From positions 1,798,001 to 1,862,000 of the forward strand of contig NZ_CP113116.1 of NCBI RefSeq assembly GCF_026625985.1: a stretch of DNA of 64,000 nt. The letters run 5' to 3'. Below are positions 37,157 to 44,771 of this stretch, one piece after another. Both the position numbers and the translations under genes were made by a program. Source of the stretch: Mycobacterium sp. Aquia_213. Lineage in GTDB: Bacteria; Actinomycetota; Actinomycetes; Mycobacteriales; Mycobacteriaceae. The notes beneath the pieces are model-generated. The model was not told where the DNA came from and searched no databases. It worked only from the letters and a program-made list of their open reading frames with translations. The first letter of the stretch is position 1. Each line of letters opens with the position of its first letter.

Positions 37157-38256
37157 GCGCTCATCGCGAAGCGATCCGAACCGCTCGCAGTCTGGTCGTC
37201 AAGATCGGGACCAACGCGCTGACCGCGCCGTCCGGCGTGTTCGACGGGAGCCGGCTGGCCGGGCTGGCCGATGCGATCGAGGGGCGCATGAAAGCGGGCA
37301 CCGACGTCGTCATCGTGTCCTCGGGTGCCATCGCCGCCGGCATCGAGCCACTCGGATTGTCGCGTCGTCCAAAGGATTTGGCTACCAAGCAGGCTGCTGC
37401 AAGCGTAGGCCAGGTCGCGCTGGTGAACGCGTGGAGTGCGGCTTTCGCGCGCTATGGCCGCACCGTCGGGCAGGTGTTGCTGACCGCGCACGACATCTCG
37501 ATGCGGGCCCAGCACACCAACGCCCAACGCACCCTGGACCGGTTGCGCGCGCTGCACGCGGTGGCGATCGTCAACGAGAACGACACGGTGGCCACCAACG
37601 AGATCCGGTTCGGCGACAACGACCGTCTTTCGGCGCTGGTGGCCCACCTGGTCGGCGCCGAGGCGCTGATACTGCTCTCCGACATCGACGGCCTCTACGA
37701 CACCGATCCGCGAAAGTCCAAGGAGGCGAGGTTCATTCCCGAGGTGGCCGCATCGTCGGATCTCGTCGGTGTGGTGGCCGGCCCGGGCAGCGCGCTGGGC
37801 ACCGGTGGCATGGCATCGAAGATGTCCTCGGCGCTACTGGCCGCCGACGCCGGGGTGCCGGTGCTGCTGGCCGCGGCAACGGACGCCGCGACGGCGCTCA
37901 CCGACGCCGCGTCGGGCACGGTCTTCGCCGCCCGGCCCACGCGGATGTCGGCCCGCCGGTTCTGGCTGCGTTATGCCGCCGAGTCCACCGGCACCCTGAG
38001 CCTCGATGCGGGCGCGGTGCGCGCGGTGGTGCAGCAACGCCGCTCCCTGCTGGCCGCCGGCATCACCGCGGTGGCGGGCCGGTTCTACGGCGGCGACGTC
38101 GTCGAATTGCACGGACCGGACGCCACCATGGTGGCCCGCGGTGTGGTCGCCTATGACGCGGCCGAGCTCGCCACCATGATCGGCCGGTCGACCTCGGAGC
38201 TGCCCGACGAGCTGCGCCGGCCCGCGGTGCATGCCGACGACCTGGTCGCGGTCTGA
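37153..38256 (+). CDS. proB: Glutamate 5-kinase
   Basis: 367 residues from GTG 37153. First step of proline synthesis: ATP-dependent phosphorylation of glutamate. The kinase domain begins LVVKIGTNAL and has GGMASKMSSA for nucleotide binding; the C-terminal PUA domain (280-360) is present. It is translationally coupled to obgE. In M. tuberculosis nadE follows directly, whereas here an 11 kb block is inserted. Confidence 0.97.
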   Translation: MSAHREAIRTARSLVVKIGTNALTAPSGVFDGSRLAGLADAIEGRMKAGTDVVIVSSGAIAAGIEPLGLSRRPKDLATKQAAASVGQVALVNAWSAAFARYGRTVGQVLLTAHDISMRAQHTNAQRTLDRLRALHAVAIVNENDTVATNEIRFGDNDRLSALVAHLVGAEALILLSDIDGLYDTDPRKSKEARFIPEVAASSDLVGVVAGPGSALGTGGMASKMSSALLAADAGVPVLLAAATDAATALTDAASGTVFAARPTRMSARRFWLRYAAESTGTLSLDAGAVRAVVQQRRSLLAAGITAVAGRFYGGDVVELHGPDATMVARGVVAYDAAELATMIGRSTSELPDELRRPAVHADDLVAV

Positions 38257-38260
38257 CGCC

Positions 38261-38911
38261 TCAGCCTGCCGACAGTGGCTTGAGATACAAAGTGGCCCAG
38301 ATGATTTCGGCCAACGTCGTGGATAGCTCGGCATCGTAGGAGTCCGGCGCGCCCGGCAGATTCTGTTGGCATGCCCGCTCGGCCATCCAGGTCAGCGCGC
38401 TGGCCGTGGCGGCTGCCGGCAACTCCGGGCGGATGGAGCCGTCGGCCTGACCTTCTTCGATGACCCGGGTCGTCCGCCCGGTGATCGCGGTCAACAGATT
38501 GCCGTAGGTCGCGCCAACCACCGGGTCGTAGGCGGCCATCTCGTTCAGCGCGACGAGCACCGGCTGATGTCGGCGATAGCCGGCAACCAGGCCCGCCATC
38601 GCGGTCCGGACATCGTTCGGATCGCGGCGCCACGCCACGCTCCACCAGCGATCCGCGCTCTCGGCCAGATCGGCGAAGACCTGGCCGGCAAGCCGGCGCA
38701 ACAGGTGACCCTTGTCCTCGAAGTAGATGTAGAAGCTGGCCCGCGAGATGCCGGCCTCAGTCGACAGCCGGTCCACGCTGAGCTCGGTGAAACTTGCCCC
38801 GCCACGCATCAACCGCTCGGTGGCGTCCAGCAGCTGGCGCTCTATCTCCTCGCGCCGCTGCTGGCGCACCTGCTCGCGCGTGGGCTGCGGTTTGCGCGTG
38901 ACCGACGGCAT
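38261..38911 (-). CDS. TetR-family repressor, EthR-like
   Basis: 216 residues. The N-terminal helix-turn-helix (about 22-70) ends with ISRASFYIYFEDKGHLLRRL, the DNA-reading helix and hinge found in the EthR-type branch of TetR proteins. The C-terminal ligand domain is hydrophobic and Trp-rich. It is divergent from a cytochrome P450 with 102 bases between start codons that contain a strong dyad, so it most likely represses itself and the P450 until a ligand, perhaps a P450 substrate, binds. It converges closely on proB (4 bases). A TATGCT -10 supports ATG 38911. Confidence 0.88.
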   Translation of the reverse strand: MPSVTRKPQPTREQVRQQRREEIERQLLDATERLMRGGASFTELSVDRLSTEAGISRASFYIYFEDKGHLLRRLAGQVFADLAESADRWWSVAWRRDPNDVRTAMAGLVAGYRRHQPVLVALNEMAAYDPVVGATYGNLLTAITGRTTRVIEEGQADGSIRPELPAAATASALTWMAERACQQNLPGAPDSYDAELSTTLAEIIWATLYLKPLSAG

Positions 38912-38917
38912 TTGCCG

Positions 38918-38923
38918 AGCATA
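38918..38923 (-). promoter_or_regulatory. Candidate -10 (TATGCT) for leaderless tetR
   Basis: TATGCT is followed by six bases and ATG 38911 on the minus strand. The operator lies across the matching -35 position, which suits autorepression. Confidence 0.5.
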
Positions 38924-38944
38924 ACCGACCGTTCAACATATTGA

Positions 38945-38971
38945 CTAGACATACTGTCTAGGCATACTGTC
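38945..38971. promoter_or_regulatory. TetR operator between tetR and P450 genes
   Basis: CTAGACA-TAC-TGTCTAG (38945-38961) is a perfect 7 bp dyad; a further TACTGTC half-site (38965-38971) repeats 13 bases after the first. The site is between the divergent genes and overlaps the tetR -35 region. Confidence 0.7.
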
Positions 38972-39013
38972 GACGAAGTTCTCGACTGGCGGTCACGTGA
39001 CGGAGGAGCAACG

Positions 39014-40282
39014 ATGGCAGTGTTGGCCGGGCGGTCCAGCCGCCCCCGTGCGTATGACGCGATCGATCTCTCCTCGCGCGCGTTCTGGTCGACGACGGCA
39101 GCCGACCGGGAGCGCTCGTTCGCGGTGTTGCGGGCCGAGCGACCGGTGAGCTGGCATCCACCGGTCGAGGACTCCCTGATGCCGGATCCCGACGATCCCG
39201 GTTATTGGGCGGTCACCCGGCGCGCGGACATCGTCGCTGTCAGCCGCGATAGCGAGGTGTTCCTGTCCGGTAAGGGGGTGATGTTCGAAAGCATTCCGGT
39301 GGAGTTGCTTGAAGCATCGCAATCCTTCCTGGCGATGGACCCACCGCGGCACACCAAGTTGCGCAAGCTCGCTCACGCCGCATTCACGCCGCGGCAGGTG
39401 CGCCGGATCGAGGAGTCGATCCAGGCGAATGCCAAGGCGATCGTCGACGAGCTTCGCGACGCCGGCAGCGGGGCGGATTTCGTCGATCGCTGCGCCAAGG
39501 AGCTGCCCATCCGCACGCTGTCGGACATGGTGGGCATTCCGGATTCCGAGCGCGAGCGCATGGCACACGCCACGGACGCGTTGGTGTCCTGGGCCGACCC
39601 CGAATTCCTCAATGGGCGCCCCGCGCTGGAAGTCATCTTCGAACAGCAGATGTACCTACACCAGGTCGTCGGCGCGCTCGCCGCCGAACGCCGCGAGAAA
39701 CCGGGCGACGATCTGATCAGCAGCCTGGTACATGCCGAAGTGGACGGCGACCGGCTGACCGATGCCGAGGTGGCGGCGTTCTTCGTATTGCTCTCGGTGG
39801 CGGGCAACGACACCACTCGACAGACCATGAGCCACACCATGAAAGCGCTTACCGACTTCCCGCGCCAAAGGGCTTGGCTGCTAGCCGATTACGAGAACAG
39901 GATCGGCGTGGCGGTCGAGGAGTTCGTTCGTTGGGCGACGCCTGTCATGACCTTCCGCCGCACGGCGGCAACCGATTTCGAGCTAGGTGGCCAGACCATC
40001 GCCGCGGGGGAGAAGGTGGTGATGTTCTATTCGTCGGGCAATTGGGACACCGAGGTGTTCCAACATCCGGATCACTTCGACCTGAGCCGCAGCCCCAATC
40101 CGCATGTCGGCTTCGGCGGGGGCGGATTGCATTTCTGCCTCGGTGCCCATGTGGCGCGCGCGCAACTGCGCGCGATCTTCGGTGAGCTGCTGCGTCAGCT
40201 GCCCGACATTCAGGCAACCGATGCGACGTACGTGGCGGGCAACTTCGTACACGCCGTGCGCAGCCTGCCCTGCACGTTCTAG
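39014..40282 (+). CDS. Cytochrome P450
   Basis: 422 residues, a soluble class I bacterial P450. The haem-ligand loop FGGGGLHFCLGAH places the cysteine at residue 375; the I-helix has AGNDTT (about 262-267) and the ExxR motif is EEFVR. GGAGGAG precedes ATG 39014. It needs ferredoxin and reductase partners that are not nearby. The sequence resembles the CYP124/CYP125/CYP142-type steroid and fatty-acid hydroxylases of mycobacteria, but I cannot assign the substrate. It is under the divergent TetR regulator. Confidence 0.92.
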   Translation: MAVLAGRSSRPRAYDAIDLSSRAFWSTTAADRERSFAVLRAERPVSWHPPVEDSLMPDPDDPGYWAVTRRADIVAVSRDSEVFLSGKGVMFESIPVELLEASQSFLAMDPPRHTKLRKLAHAAFTPRQVRRIEESIQANAKAIVDELRDAGSGADFVDRCAKELPIRTLSDMVGIPDSERERMAHATDALVSWADPEFLNGRPALEVIFEQQMYLHQVVGALAAERREKPGDDLISSLVHAEVDGDRLTDAEVAAFFVLLSVAGNDTTRQTMSHTMKALTDFPRQRAWLLADYENRIGVAVEEFVRWATPVMTFRRTAATDFELGGQTIAAGEKVVMFYSSGNWDTEVFQHPDHFDLSRSPNPHVGFGGGGLHFCLGAHVARAQLRAIFGELLRQLPDIQATDATYVAGNFVHAVRSLPCTF

Positions 40283-40286
40283 CGCA

Positions 40287-41135
40287 CTAGCGCAAGGCCA
40301 GCGGCGCCAGCTCGTCGGCGAGCAACACCAGCAATTCCGAGCACCCGCCGTCGAGTTTGACGTCGGCCAAGTCGTCGCCGCGGGTGTGGCCGCGGTTGAC
40401 GATCGCGACCGGGATGCCGACTGCGGCGGCGTGCCGCACGAACCGGTAGCCGGAGAATACGGTCAGCGACGAGCCCGCGACCAGCAACGCCTCGGCCTCG
40501 TCGACCAGTGAAAATGCCTGTGCCACAGTATCTTTAGGCACACTCTCGCCGAAGTAGACGATATCGGGTTTGAGCATGCCGGCACAGCGCGGACAGTCCA
40601 GATAGTGAAATGACGTGGTATCGGTGACGACCGCGTCGGCGTCGGGGGCCACCGCCAGCCCGCCGATCGCCTCGGCGCGCTCGATGAATCCCGGGTTGAG
40701 TGCTTCGAGTTCCTCGGCAAACGCCGCGCGACTCAACGTGTGGCCGCAGCTCAGGCAGATCACCTGGGCGTACGTGCCGTGCAGATCGATCACGTTTGCA
40801 CTGCCCGCCTTGGTGTGCAGCAGGTCGACGTTCTGGGTGATCACACCGCTCACCACCCCGGCGTGCTCCAGCGCGGCAAGCGCGCGATGGCCCGCATTCG
40901 GCCGCGTCGCCTCCATGTGCCGCCAGCCGACATGGTTGCGTGCCCAGTACCGCTGCCGGAACGCGGAATCCGAGGTGAACTGCTGGATAGTCATCGGGTT
41001 GCTCGGCGGCGAATCAGGGCCCCGGTAATCGGGAATGCCCGAATCGGTGGAAATCCCCGCTCCCGTGAGCACCGCGATCCGGCGTCCAGCCAACAGTGCA
41101 ACCAGCTCCGGTGATTCGGGGCGGGCGGTGGTCAC
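40287..41135 (-). CDS. Sirtuin-type NAD-dependent protein deacylase
   Basis: 282 residues from GTG 41135. The sirtuin motifs are complete: TGAGISTDSGIPDYRG (24-39), TQNVD, the catalytic His in DLHGT, two zinc CxxC pairs (CLSCGH and CPRCAG), and AGSSLTVFSGY. GAGISTxSGIPDYR resembles class II (SIRT4-like) proteins rather than the shorter CobB type, so the activity may be removal of acyl groups other than acetyl, or ADP-ribosylation. The start is chosen because a TACCCT -10 lies 7 bases before it; the reading frame to 41336 has no conserved sequence. It follows the kinase gene on the same strand. Confidence 0.88.
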   Translation of the reverse strand: MTTARPESPELVALLAGRRIAVLTGAGISTDSGIPDYRGPDSPPSNPMTIQQFTSDSAFRQRYWARNHVGWRHMEATRPNAGHRALAALEHAGVVSGVITQNVDLLHTKAGSANVIDLHGTYAQVICLSCGHTLSRAAFAEELEALNPGFIERAEAIGGLAVAPDADAVVTDTTSFHYLDCPRCAGMLKPDIVYFGESVPKDTVAQAFSLVDEAEALLVAGSSLTVFSGYRFVRHAAAVGIPVAIVNRGHTRGDDLADVKLDGGCSELLVLLADELAPLALR

Positions 41136-41142
41136 GTATTCG

Positions 41143-41148
41143 AGGGTA
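41143..41148 (-). promoter_or_regulatory. Candidate -10 (TACCCT) for leaderless sirtuin gene
   Basis: TACCCT is followed by 7 bases and GTG 41135 on the minus strand. It lies in the short gap after the kinase gene. Confidence 0.45.
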
Positions 41149-41161
41149 CGGACTCGGCCGC

Positions 41162-43087
41162 TTAGTCGCCGGTGCGTTCGAATTTCACTTCTTCGTCGTA
41201 GGAACCGGCACAGCCGTTGCCCCCAGTTACGATTCGGTGTCCGCGGCCCGTTAATAGGGGGATCGGGTTTTGCGGCGGCTGCGGGAGCGGGTATTCCTGG
41301 TAAATCTTGGTCGGATTGGATCCGCCCGCGTCGCACGGCTTGGTGCCGTCAAAGTTGAACGTCCATTTCCCGTCCGCGAACGGGTAATTGGCGCCGTGGT
41401 GGTCGCTCATGCAGCGGTCGCCGGTACGAAGACAATCGGTCTCGATGGTGGCATCCCACGAAGTCGGTTTGGAGCTGGTGTCGAGCCGCCGTTTCGTGGC
41501 GTGGTAGTGACCGTGCCATGCCGCTGCGGGCGATGGAACGAGCGGTGCTTCGCTGGCCGGATCGGGGAGACTGTTCACGTCGACATCTCCGATCCGGATG
41601 AACGTCACGGTCCGCTCGGTTTCGCAGTCGTTGAAGCTCGACAGTGCGCGGTATTGGCCAGCCAGCGTGCCGTCCGGCCGCGTTTGCAGCGTGACAACGG
41701 TCCAGTAATCGTCGGGGAAGTCGCAACCTTTGAAGCCGGTGACCCCTGGTGGTGGCGATGTCGCTCGGCCTGCGGCGACTGCACGCCATTGCCCACCAAC
41801 GTCGTCGAACACGAACGCCGACTGCAGGGTAGCTCCGCCCGTGGCCGTCGCCGTTGCCACACAGCCGGTGGGACGACATGCCGAACGGACCGACCACTGC
41901 CCACTGGACGGTGTTCCTCCGTCATCCAGCTTCCCGTGGGTGGCCGAAGGGGCGAAGTCGACGCGGTACACGCCGGTGAACGGCCCCGTGTTCGGCGCCG
42001 CGACGGGCTTCGGGTTGGCGGCCGGCTGGCTGGCGGGCCCGCTTCCCACGGTGAACACCACGACGACGGCGACGACGATCGCGGCGAGCACGACGGCCCC
42101 ACCCGCCAAGGCGATCCGACGGTGCTTTCGGGTTCTTGGGTCACCGGCCGGCGATGCCGCCAGGGTGAGCTCGCTTGCGTGTTGGGTCGCGGCGAGGCTG
42201 GGGTCGGCGGCCTTGGTTGCGGCCTGCGTCGCGAAAGCTGCTGAAGCGTTTAGGTTTTGGGCGGGCCGTGCGATCGGGTCGGTGATGGCAGCGTTGGCGG
42301 CGGTGGCCAACTCGATGGTGGTGGCATACCGCTGATCGGGGTCTTTGGCCATCCCGTTGGCGATGACCGGGTCGAGCGTGGCAGGCACCTTGGGATCGGT
42401 GATCGACGGGCGTGGAGGCGGTTCCATGAAGTGCGCGGTGATTTGCTGTTCGGTGTTGTCTCCGGCGAACGGGGTGTCCCCGGTCAGGCACTCATACAGC
42501 ACGCAGGCCAGCGCGTAGACGTCCGAGCGCGCGTCGACTTGGCCTGCCCGCAGCCGCTCGGGGGACATGTAGGGCCAGCTGCCGATGACGCCGCCGGTGC
42601 CGGTCATCCGGGTCTGGTCTGCGCCGCGGGCGATCCCGAAGTCAATCAGGTACGCGAAATCGTCCTCATCGAGCAAGATGTTGGACGGTTTGACGTCGCG
42701 GTGGACTAGTCCGATCTTGTGTGCGGCGTGCAGAGCTCGGGCCACCTGCTCGACGATGCGCACTGCCCGGGCCGGGTCCAGCGGGCCGTCACCGATGACC
42801 TGTTGCAGGTCGCGGCCCTCGATCAAGCGCATGTTCACAAATAGCCGGCCGTCGATTTCGCCGTAGTCATGAATCGGGACGACGTGGGGGCTGTTTAACT
42901 GCGCCGCCGCTTCGGCTTCTCGGCGGAAACGTTGCACGAATGTCTGGTCTTGAGCCAGCTGCGGCGGTAGCAACTTGATTGCGACGGTCCGGTTGGTCGA
43001 AGTGTCGTGTGCGCGCCACACTTCGCCCATGCCGCCGCGGCCCAACAACTCGATTAAGCGGTATCGGCCAAACGGAGTTCCGTCCAT
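41162..43087 (-). CDS. Transmembrane Ser/Thr protein kinase (Pkn type)
   Basis: 641 residues; ATG 43087 with GGAGG upstream. Kinase domain (10-265): Gly loop GRGGMG (16-21), Lys38, HRDVKPSN with Asp131 and Asn136, DFG at 149-151 and an MSPE motif at the end of the activation loop, which holds several Thr residues. A linker leads to one membrane helix (325-347), and about 290 residues outside with at least nine cysteines, probably disulfide-linked. The outer part shows repeated WxV/TATxTGG-like strands and resembles sensor domains of other mycobacterial PknF-type kinases. The signal sensed is unknown. Confidence 0.9.
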   Translation of the reverse strand: MDGTPFGRYRLIELLGRGGMGEVWRAHDTSTNRTVAIKLLPPQLAQDQTFVQRFRREAEAAAQLNSPHVVPIHDYGEIDGRLFVNMRLIEGRDLQQVIGDGPLDPARAVRIVEQVARALHAAHKIGLVHRDVKPSNILLDEDDFAYLIDFGIARGADQTRMTGTGGVIGSWPYMSPERLRAGQVDARSDVYALACVLYECLTGDTPFAGDNTEQQITAHFMEPPPRPSITDPKVPATLDPVIANGMAKDPDQRYATTIELATAANAAITDPIARPAQNLNASAAFATQAATKAADPSLAATQHASELTLAASPAGDPRTRKHRRIALAGGAVVLAAIVVAVVVVFTVGSGPASQPAANPKPVAAPNTGPFTGVYRVDFAPSATHGKLDDGGTPSSGQWSVRSACRPTGCVATATATGGATLQSAFVFDDVGGQWRAVAAGRATSPPPGVTGFKGCDFPDDYWTVVTLQTRPDGTLAGQYRALSSFNDCETERTVTFIRIGDVDVNSLPDPASEAPLVPSPAAAWHGHYHATKRRLDTSSKPTSWDATIETDCLRTGDRCMSDHHGANYPFADGKWTFNFDGTKPCDAGGSNPTKIYQEYPLPQPPQNPIPLLTGRGHRIVTGGNGCAGSYDEEVKFERTGD

Positions 43088-43152
43088 ATCAGCCTCCTTG
43101 CGACACGGTCGAAAACACGATAGTTCGGGCGACAAGGTTTGCACATAGGAAA

Positions 43153-43166
43153 CACAAATGTTTGTG
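43153..43166. promoter_or_regulatory. CACAAA-N2-TTTGTG dyad
   Basis: A 6 bp inverted repeat between the divergent kinase and flavoprotein genes. Possible operator. Confidence 0.35.
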
Positions 43167-43206
43167 CGTCACCCGCGGTACGCCAACGCGGCATCTGAGA
43201 GTAGTG

Positions 43207-43222
43207 GAGTAGTCGACTACTC
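43207..43222. promoter_or_regulatory. Perfect 16 bp palindrome before the flavoprotein gene
   Basis: GAGTAGTC directly followed by GACTACTC, 59 bases before the flavoprotein ATG. An uninterrupted 16 bp palindrome is rare by chance and suits a dimeric repressor such as a TetR or MarR protein; none lies next to it. Confidence 0.5.
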
Positions 43223-43280
43223 ATCCCCGCCAGCGCGGCGCAGCCAGATACTTGACGCCTCTGCATGGAAAGGCGGGCTG

Positions 43281-44771
43281 ATGTCGGAATCCCAATACTC
43301 ACGCGTGGAATCCTGCGACGTTTGCATCGTGGGAGCCGGCATCGCCGGGCTCAACGCCCTTTTCGCCGCGAGTCGATACCTGTCGCGGGACCAGAAGGTG
43401 ATTCTGATCGATCGTCGGGCGCGCTTGGGCGGCATGTGGGTCGACGTGTATTCGTATGTCCGCCTGCATCAACCACACCCGATGTTCACCGCGGGCAACA
43501 TCGAGTGGACCCTCGGCAAGGATCGCGGCTACTTGGCGACCAAGGGCGAGGTGCTCGACCATTTTGAGCACTGCGTCGACGTGATAAGGGAGCGCGTGCA
43601 AGTCGACGAGTACTTCGGCTGGGACTTCGAGTCGCACGAAGAAGCGGACGGAATCGTGCGGGCCACCTGTAGGGCGGTCGACGGCCGGGTACTCGTTGTC
43701 GCGGCCAAGCGTTTGATCAAAGCCTATGGCCTGGCAGTCACGCCGAACGAACCGCTGCAAATCTCCAGCGAGCGTGTCCATTCGGTGTCGCCCGACTACT
43801 GCGACGTCCGGACCGGTGACATCGGGGAAAGCAAAGCGCCAGTGTGGATTATCGGCGGCGGAAAAACCGCGATGGACACCGCGCACGCGCTGATCACCGC
43901 ATGCCCCGGTCGCCAGGTAAACCTCGTCGCCGGCCGGGGAACATTCTTCTCCAGCCGCGACAAACTGTTGCCGAGCGGCGCCCGGCGGTGGTTGACGGGC
44001 CGAACGCTGAGCACCGTCGCCGCACAGCTGAATCGCCGGTTCGACGGCACGAACGAATCAGAGGTCCAAGATTGGTACCGCGCCACCTACGGCACGTTCT
44101 TGACTCCGCAATCGGACAACTTCGTCTTGGGAGTGCTGTCCGAGGCCGAGAACCGCACGATCTCTGCCGGCCTCAACGATGTCGTGATGGACTATCTCGA
44201 AGATGTAGTCGATCGCATGTGCACGACCGAGTTGTTATTCCGGAGCGGATCGACGAAGACGATCGAGCCGGGCAGCTGGGTCGTCAACTGCACGGGATAC
44301 GTCCAGGTCACCGACGAACACCCGTACGAGCCGTACGTTTCACCCAGTGGCGCAGTCGTTTCGATCAATATGCGCTCGGCCGTGCTGCACTTGCCTGCGT
44401 TCATGGGGTACTTCCTGGGCCACCTGATGTTCTTGGACAAACTCAGGGAGATTCCGCTCTACGAAGTCGACTGGCAGGAACTGAGGCGCGAATCGCCGAT
44501 GGCATTTCCGTACGTGCTTTTCGCGCTCGTCCAGCACAACCTCAGCCTGATCTACGACAACGTCCCGAGTGCCGTGTTCAAGGAGAACGGCCTTGATTTC
44601 GATCATTGGTTCCCGTTACCGCGCCGCCTGTCGGGTGTGGCGCGATTCGTGCTCACGCACCGCCGGGAACGTGAGCGCCAGCGCCGTGTTCTTGACACGG
44701 TGCGGGAGCGATTCCAAATCCGTTGCGGCCCAATAAGTGAGCAGCGCATGCCCAGCGGGCATGCGGTTTAG
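43281..44771 (+). CDS. FAD/NAD(P)-dependent monooxygenase-like flavoprotein
   Basis: 496 residues; ATG 43281 with AAGGCGGG upstream. The FAD motif VGAGIAGLNAL is at 17-27, the Trp-containing FMO-like segment LGGMWVDVYSYVRLHQPHP follows, and the second dinucleotide site is WIIGGGKTAMDTAHAL. A VNCTGY motif marks the later FAD-contact region. It resembles flavin-containing and Baeyer-Villiger-type monooxygenases, though the exact FxGxxxHxxxW signature is not seen. The stop overlaps the convergent CoA-transferase stop by four bases. The substrate is unknown; nearby CoA-transferase suggests lipid or xenobiotic degradation. Confidence 0.78.
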   Translation: MSESQYSRVESCDVCIVGAGIAGLNALFAASRYLSRDQKVILIDRRARLGGMWVDVYSYVRLHQPHPMFTAGNIEWTLGKDRGYLATKGEVLDHFEHCVDVIRERVQVDEYFGWDFESHEEADGIVRATCRAVDGRVLVVAAKRLIKAYGLAVTPNEPLQISSERVHSVSPDYCDVRTGDIGESKAPVWIIGGGKTAMDTAHALITACPGRQVNLVAGRGTFFSSRDKLLPSGARRWLTGRTLSTVAAQLNRRFDGTNESEVQDWYRATYGTFLTPQSDNFVLGVLSEAENRTISAGLNDVVMDYLEDVVDRMCTTELLFRSGSTKTIEPGSWVVNCTGYVQVTDEHPYEPYVSPSGAVVSINMRSAVLHLPAFMGYFLGHLMFLDKLREIPLYEVDWQELRRESPMAFPYVLFALVQHNLSLIYDNVPSAVFKENGLDFDHWFPLPRRLSGVARFVLTHRRERERQRRVLDTVRERFQIRCGPISEQRMPSGHAV

